From positions 1,060,001-1,124,000 of the forward strand of contig NZ_JANDBC010000001.1 in NCBI RefSeq assembly GCF_024320785.1: 64,000 nucleotides of DNA, given 5' to 3'. The notes beneath the pieces are model-generated. The model ran no database searches and was not told the origin of the DNA. It was given only the letters and a program-made list of their open reading frames with translations. This document shows, in pieces, positions 61,838 to 64,000 of the stretch (its first letter is position 1; every line of letters begins with the position of its first letter). Made by a program: the position numbers and the translations under genes. Origin of the DNA: Gracilimonas sediminicola (GTDB lineage: Bacteria > Bacteroidota > Rhodothermia > Balneolales > Balneolaceae).

Positions 61838-64000
61838 ATGAAAAAACTCTTTTCTGCTGCTCTGCTTTTTATGGTCATTTTAAGCACCTCAGCTTTCGCG
61901 CAAGTTAAAATCAATGAAATTGTTGCTTCCAACGCATCTTCTCATGCTGACCAAAACGGGGACAATGATGATTGGGTTGAACTCTACAATTCCGGTTCTG
62001 TTTCCGTTAACCTTGCGGGAATGTATGTCTCTGATGACCCAACACAGCTCGACAAATGGCAGATTCCATCCGGACAAAGTGCCGTCACCACCATTTCTCC
62101 GGGAGAGTTTCTGATCCTTTGGTTTGATAAGGAAACCGAACAAGGCGCCCTGCATGTGGACATGAAATTAAGCGCCGATGGTGAATCTGTGATCCTCTCC
62201 GAGTCTGATGGAGAAACCCTTATCGACTCCGTTTCTTTTGGAGCGCAATCGACAGATATAGCCTGGGGAAGAACGCCTGACGGTAGCGGGACTTTCAAGT
62301 TCCTGAACCCTACACCTGAAGCAAGTAATGACGGCAGTCAAATTTCCGAACAAGCCAAGAAACCGGTTTTTTCTTTGGAATCTGGGTTCTATTCAGGCTC
62401 AGAAGTCATCGGCATTTCATCTGCTACTGAAAATGCGGAAATCCGATACGAAATTGGCGGATCGGCTCCCACACCCAACTCACCACTATATGAAAACCCT
62501 ATAACCGTTGATTCATCTTCCGTGATTCGAGCCATAGCTTTTGCGCCGAGCTTTGCAGCAAGTGATATTGCGACCAACAGCTATTTCTTTGAAGACCCGC
62601 ACACCATCCCGCTTGTTTCATTTGTGATGGAACCCGACAGTCTCTTCGATTATGACAAAGGAATGTATGTAATCGGAGATTCCTCAGAAGCCGGTGATGA
62701 CTATCCGTGGTTTGGAGCCAACTTTTGGGAAGAATGGGAGTACCCGGTGCATATTGAATATATGAAGCCCGGTGGGTCGGTCGAATTTGAATTTGATGCA
62801 GGGGCCAGTATCGGTGGCAACTTCAGCCGGGCTTTCCCTAAAAAATCATTCATCATCAATAACAATCCCGATTACGGGATCGATGAGCTGGAGTATGAGC
62901 TTTTCCCCGAAAATGATTACAACACTTACGATGGATTTGGTCTGCGGGCCGGAGCCGAAGAACGATCTCGCTTGCTCAATGAAATGATGTACACCATCAA
63001 CAAACAATGGGGCCACAAAAACGCCATGCAGGCTTACAAACCGGTGGTATTATACATCAACGGCAAGTACTGGGGTATTTATAATTTACAGGAGCGCAAA
63101 AACGATGATTTCGTCGAATCCCGCTATGGATATGATGACATCGACATGATTAAGGATTATGATGAAGTGAAAGATGGCACCTATGATGCCTACCAGGAGC
63201 TGCTGGATATTTTTCAGGATGAATCTCTGACGGAAACTGAATTTTTCACCTTGGCGGATTCACTCATCGATTTGGAAAGCTTTACCGACCACTGGATTTA
63301 CCAGGTGTACAGTTCTCACGGCGATCCCAACAACTTACGATATTGGAGACCTCAGACTGTGGATGGAAAATGGCATTTTATTTCCCATGATTTTGACTGG
63401 TGGAGAAACCTGGACAATGAGCCCGGCACTTACATCCCGGTTTTTACTCAGTATTTGAAGAAAGATCCGGCAGGATTCTGGCTCATTGGCCGGATGATAC
63501 AAAACCCAACCTACCGGGAAATCTTCCTGAATCGCCTTGCTGATATGCTTAATACCGCCTTTAAGCCTGATTATATGATCAGCTTAATCGATTCCATAGA
63601 CACCGCCATCAACCCGGAAATACCGCGGGATATTGAACGCTGGGATGAAGGCTGGTATGACAACAGCGGTCCTACCGATTACAGCATGGAGTATTTTTAT
63701 TATGGATTGGAAGAAGAGGATTACGGCCTTACGGTTCCTTATGTGCTCGATTACCCGGACTTCATTTATGCTGAAATTCAGGATACCCTGCAAACCGACA
63801 CGGTACGGGTGCACCTTGCTCAGACTTCTGAAGGCAGCATACAACTCAATTCCATCACTCCGGATTTATCCAGTCAGGATTGGTCGGGAATTTATTTCGA
63901 AGGTACTTCCATCACCTTAGAGGTTATGCCGGAGCCCGGACTGGAACTGGAGCACTGGCTGGTTGATGGCGAGCAAGCCGGTCAGAACAACGTACTGACT
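61838..64000 (+). CDS. Secreted lamin-tail / CotH-kinase protein (3' end cut by window edge)
   Basis: The frame opens with an ATG at 61838 and is open for 721 codons to the edge. A signal peptide (SAALLFMVILSTSAFAQV) precedes a lamin-tail domain (about 24-140; INEIVASNASSHADQNGDND, DWVELYNSGSVSVNLAGMYV). A chitobiase/FN3-like segment follows (about 170-245; IRYEIGGSAPTPNSPLYENP), then a CotH-kinase domain (about 260-570; FPKKSFIINNNPDYG, PVVLYINGKYWGIYNLQERK, WHFISHDFDWWRNLDNEPG). It is likely surface-exposed or secreted; a T9SS tail may lie beyond the edge. Confidence 0.86.
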   Translation, partial: MKKLFSAALLFMVILSTSAFAQVKINEIVASNASSHADQNGDNDDWVELYNSGSVSVNLAGMYVSDDPTQLDKWQIPSGQSAVTTISPGEFLILWFDKETEQGALHVDMKLSADGESVILSESDGETLIDSVSFGAQSTDIAWGRTPDGSGTFKFLNPTPEASNDGSQISEQAKKPVFSLESGFYSGSEVIGISSATENAEIRYEIGGSAPTPNSPLYENPITVDSSSVIRAIAFAPSFAASDIATNSYFFEDPHTIPLVSFVMEPDSLFDYDKGMYVIGDSSEAGDDYPWFGANFWEEWEYPVHIEYMKPGGSVEFEFDAGASIGGNFSRAFPKKSFIINNNPDYGIDELEYELFPENDYNTYDGFGLRAGAEERSRLLNEMMYTINKQWGHKNAMQAYKPVVLYINGKYWGIYNLQERKNDDFVESRYGYDDIDMIKDYDEVKDGTYDAYQELLDIFQDESLTETEFFTLADSLIDLESFTDHWIYQVYSSHGDPNNLRYWRPQTVDGKWHFISHDFDWWRNLDNEPGTYIPVFTQYLKKDPAGFWLIGRMIQNPTYREIFLNRLADMLNTAFKPDYMISLIDSIDTAINPEIPRDIERWDEGWYDNSGPTDYSMEYFYYGLEEEDYGLTVPYVLDYPDFIYAEIQDTLQTDTVRVHLAQTSEGSIQLNSITPDLSSQDWSGIYFEGTSITLEVMPEPGLELEHWLVDGEQAGQNNVLT

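Overview
The window looks like a chromosomal segment from a member of the Fibrobacterota-Chlorobiota-Bacteroidota group. My best guess is a Balneolota (Balneola/Gracilimonas-like) marine bacterium. The evidence is four large secreted proteins, three of which end in a complete Type IX secretion (T9SS) sorting domain with the YPNPFNP-type motif; outer-membrane receptor and barrel proteins; Bacteroidota-typical small families (DUF4834, DUF2911, a YbbR protein beside RecF); and three independent promoters that fit the Bacteroidota pattern TTG-N21-TAnnTTTG. The genus is inferred from memory of family distributions, not from a search.

Region 1 (1-18.7 kb, all minus strand) is an unbroken run of 33 translation genes. 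The str, S10, spc and alpha operons are fused end to end, from rpsL (18735) to rplQ (cut by the left edge), with secY, map, infA and rpoA included. No gap exceeds about 35 bases, and the only clear promoter lies upstream of rpsL. The L30 gene (rpmD) is missing from its usual place between rpsE and rplO. L36, S14 and S4 are zinc-free versions.

Region 2 (18.9-33 kb) is mixed. It holds recG, a 12-Asp-box propeller protein and an FG-GAP repeat protein (both with T9SS tails) flanking typA, a frameshifted Na+/Ca2+ antiporter, a TonB-dependent receptor, a lipoprotein beta-carbonic anhydrase, an orphan small membrane protein and a divergent SDR. A gene-free stretch full of small inverted repeats follows.

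Region 3 (33-45.3 kb) is rich in replication and housekeeping genes: YbbR, DUF721/DciA-like and recF; a duplicated-DUF3592 membrane protein; eno; a HAD phosphatase; an outer-membrane protein; and prmC. A 380-base region with two perfect DnaA boxes and two near matches leads into dnaA (TTG start). Then come folB, folK, a deoxynucleoside kinase, a DUF4834 protein and a TPR protein. This is a candidate origin region.

Region 4 (45.5-57.7 kb) holds tRNA-Leu(GAG), a T9SS protein with three carbohydrate-binding-like modules, exported creatininase-like, MsrA, amidohydrolase and DUF2911 proteins, the small SRP RNA (minus strand), a TM-helix channel-like protein, a UPF0316 protein, YjbQ, and a minus-strand cluster pepP, antitoxin, MazF/PemK-like toxin, ispH, plus an orphan HsdR-N nuclease-like protein.

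Region 5 (57.8-64 kb) carries the rpmH-rnpA-yidC cluster (rpmH and rnpA overlap by 23 bases), an exported TPR protein, a lipoprotein made of a TonB C-terminal domain, and the first 721 codons of a lamin-tail/CotH-kinase secreted protein that runs off the right edge. I saw no CRISPR array, insertion sequence, prophage or rRNA gene. The most useful observations are the promoter pattern, the missing L30, the frameshifted antiporter, the palindromic intergenic repeats, the toxin-antitoxin pair inside an essential-gene cluster, and the modular secreted proteins.
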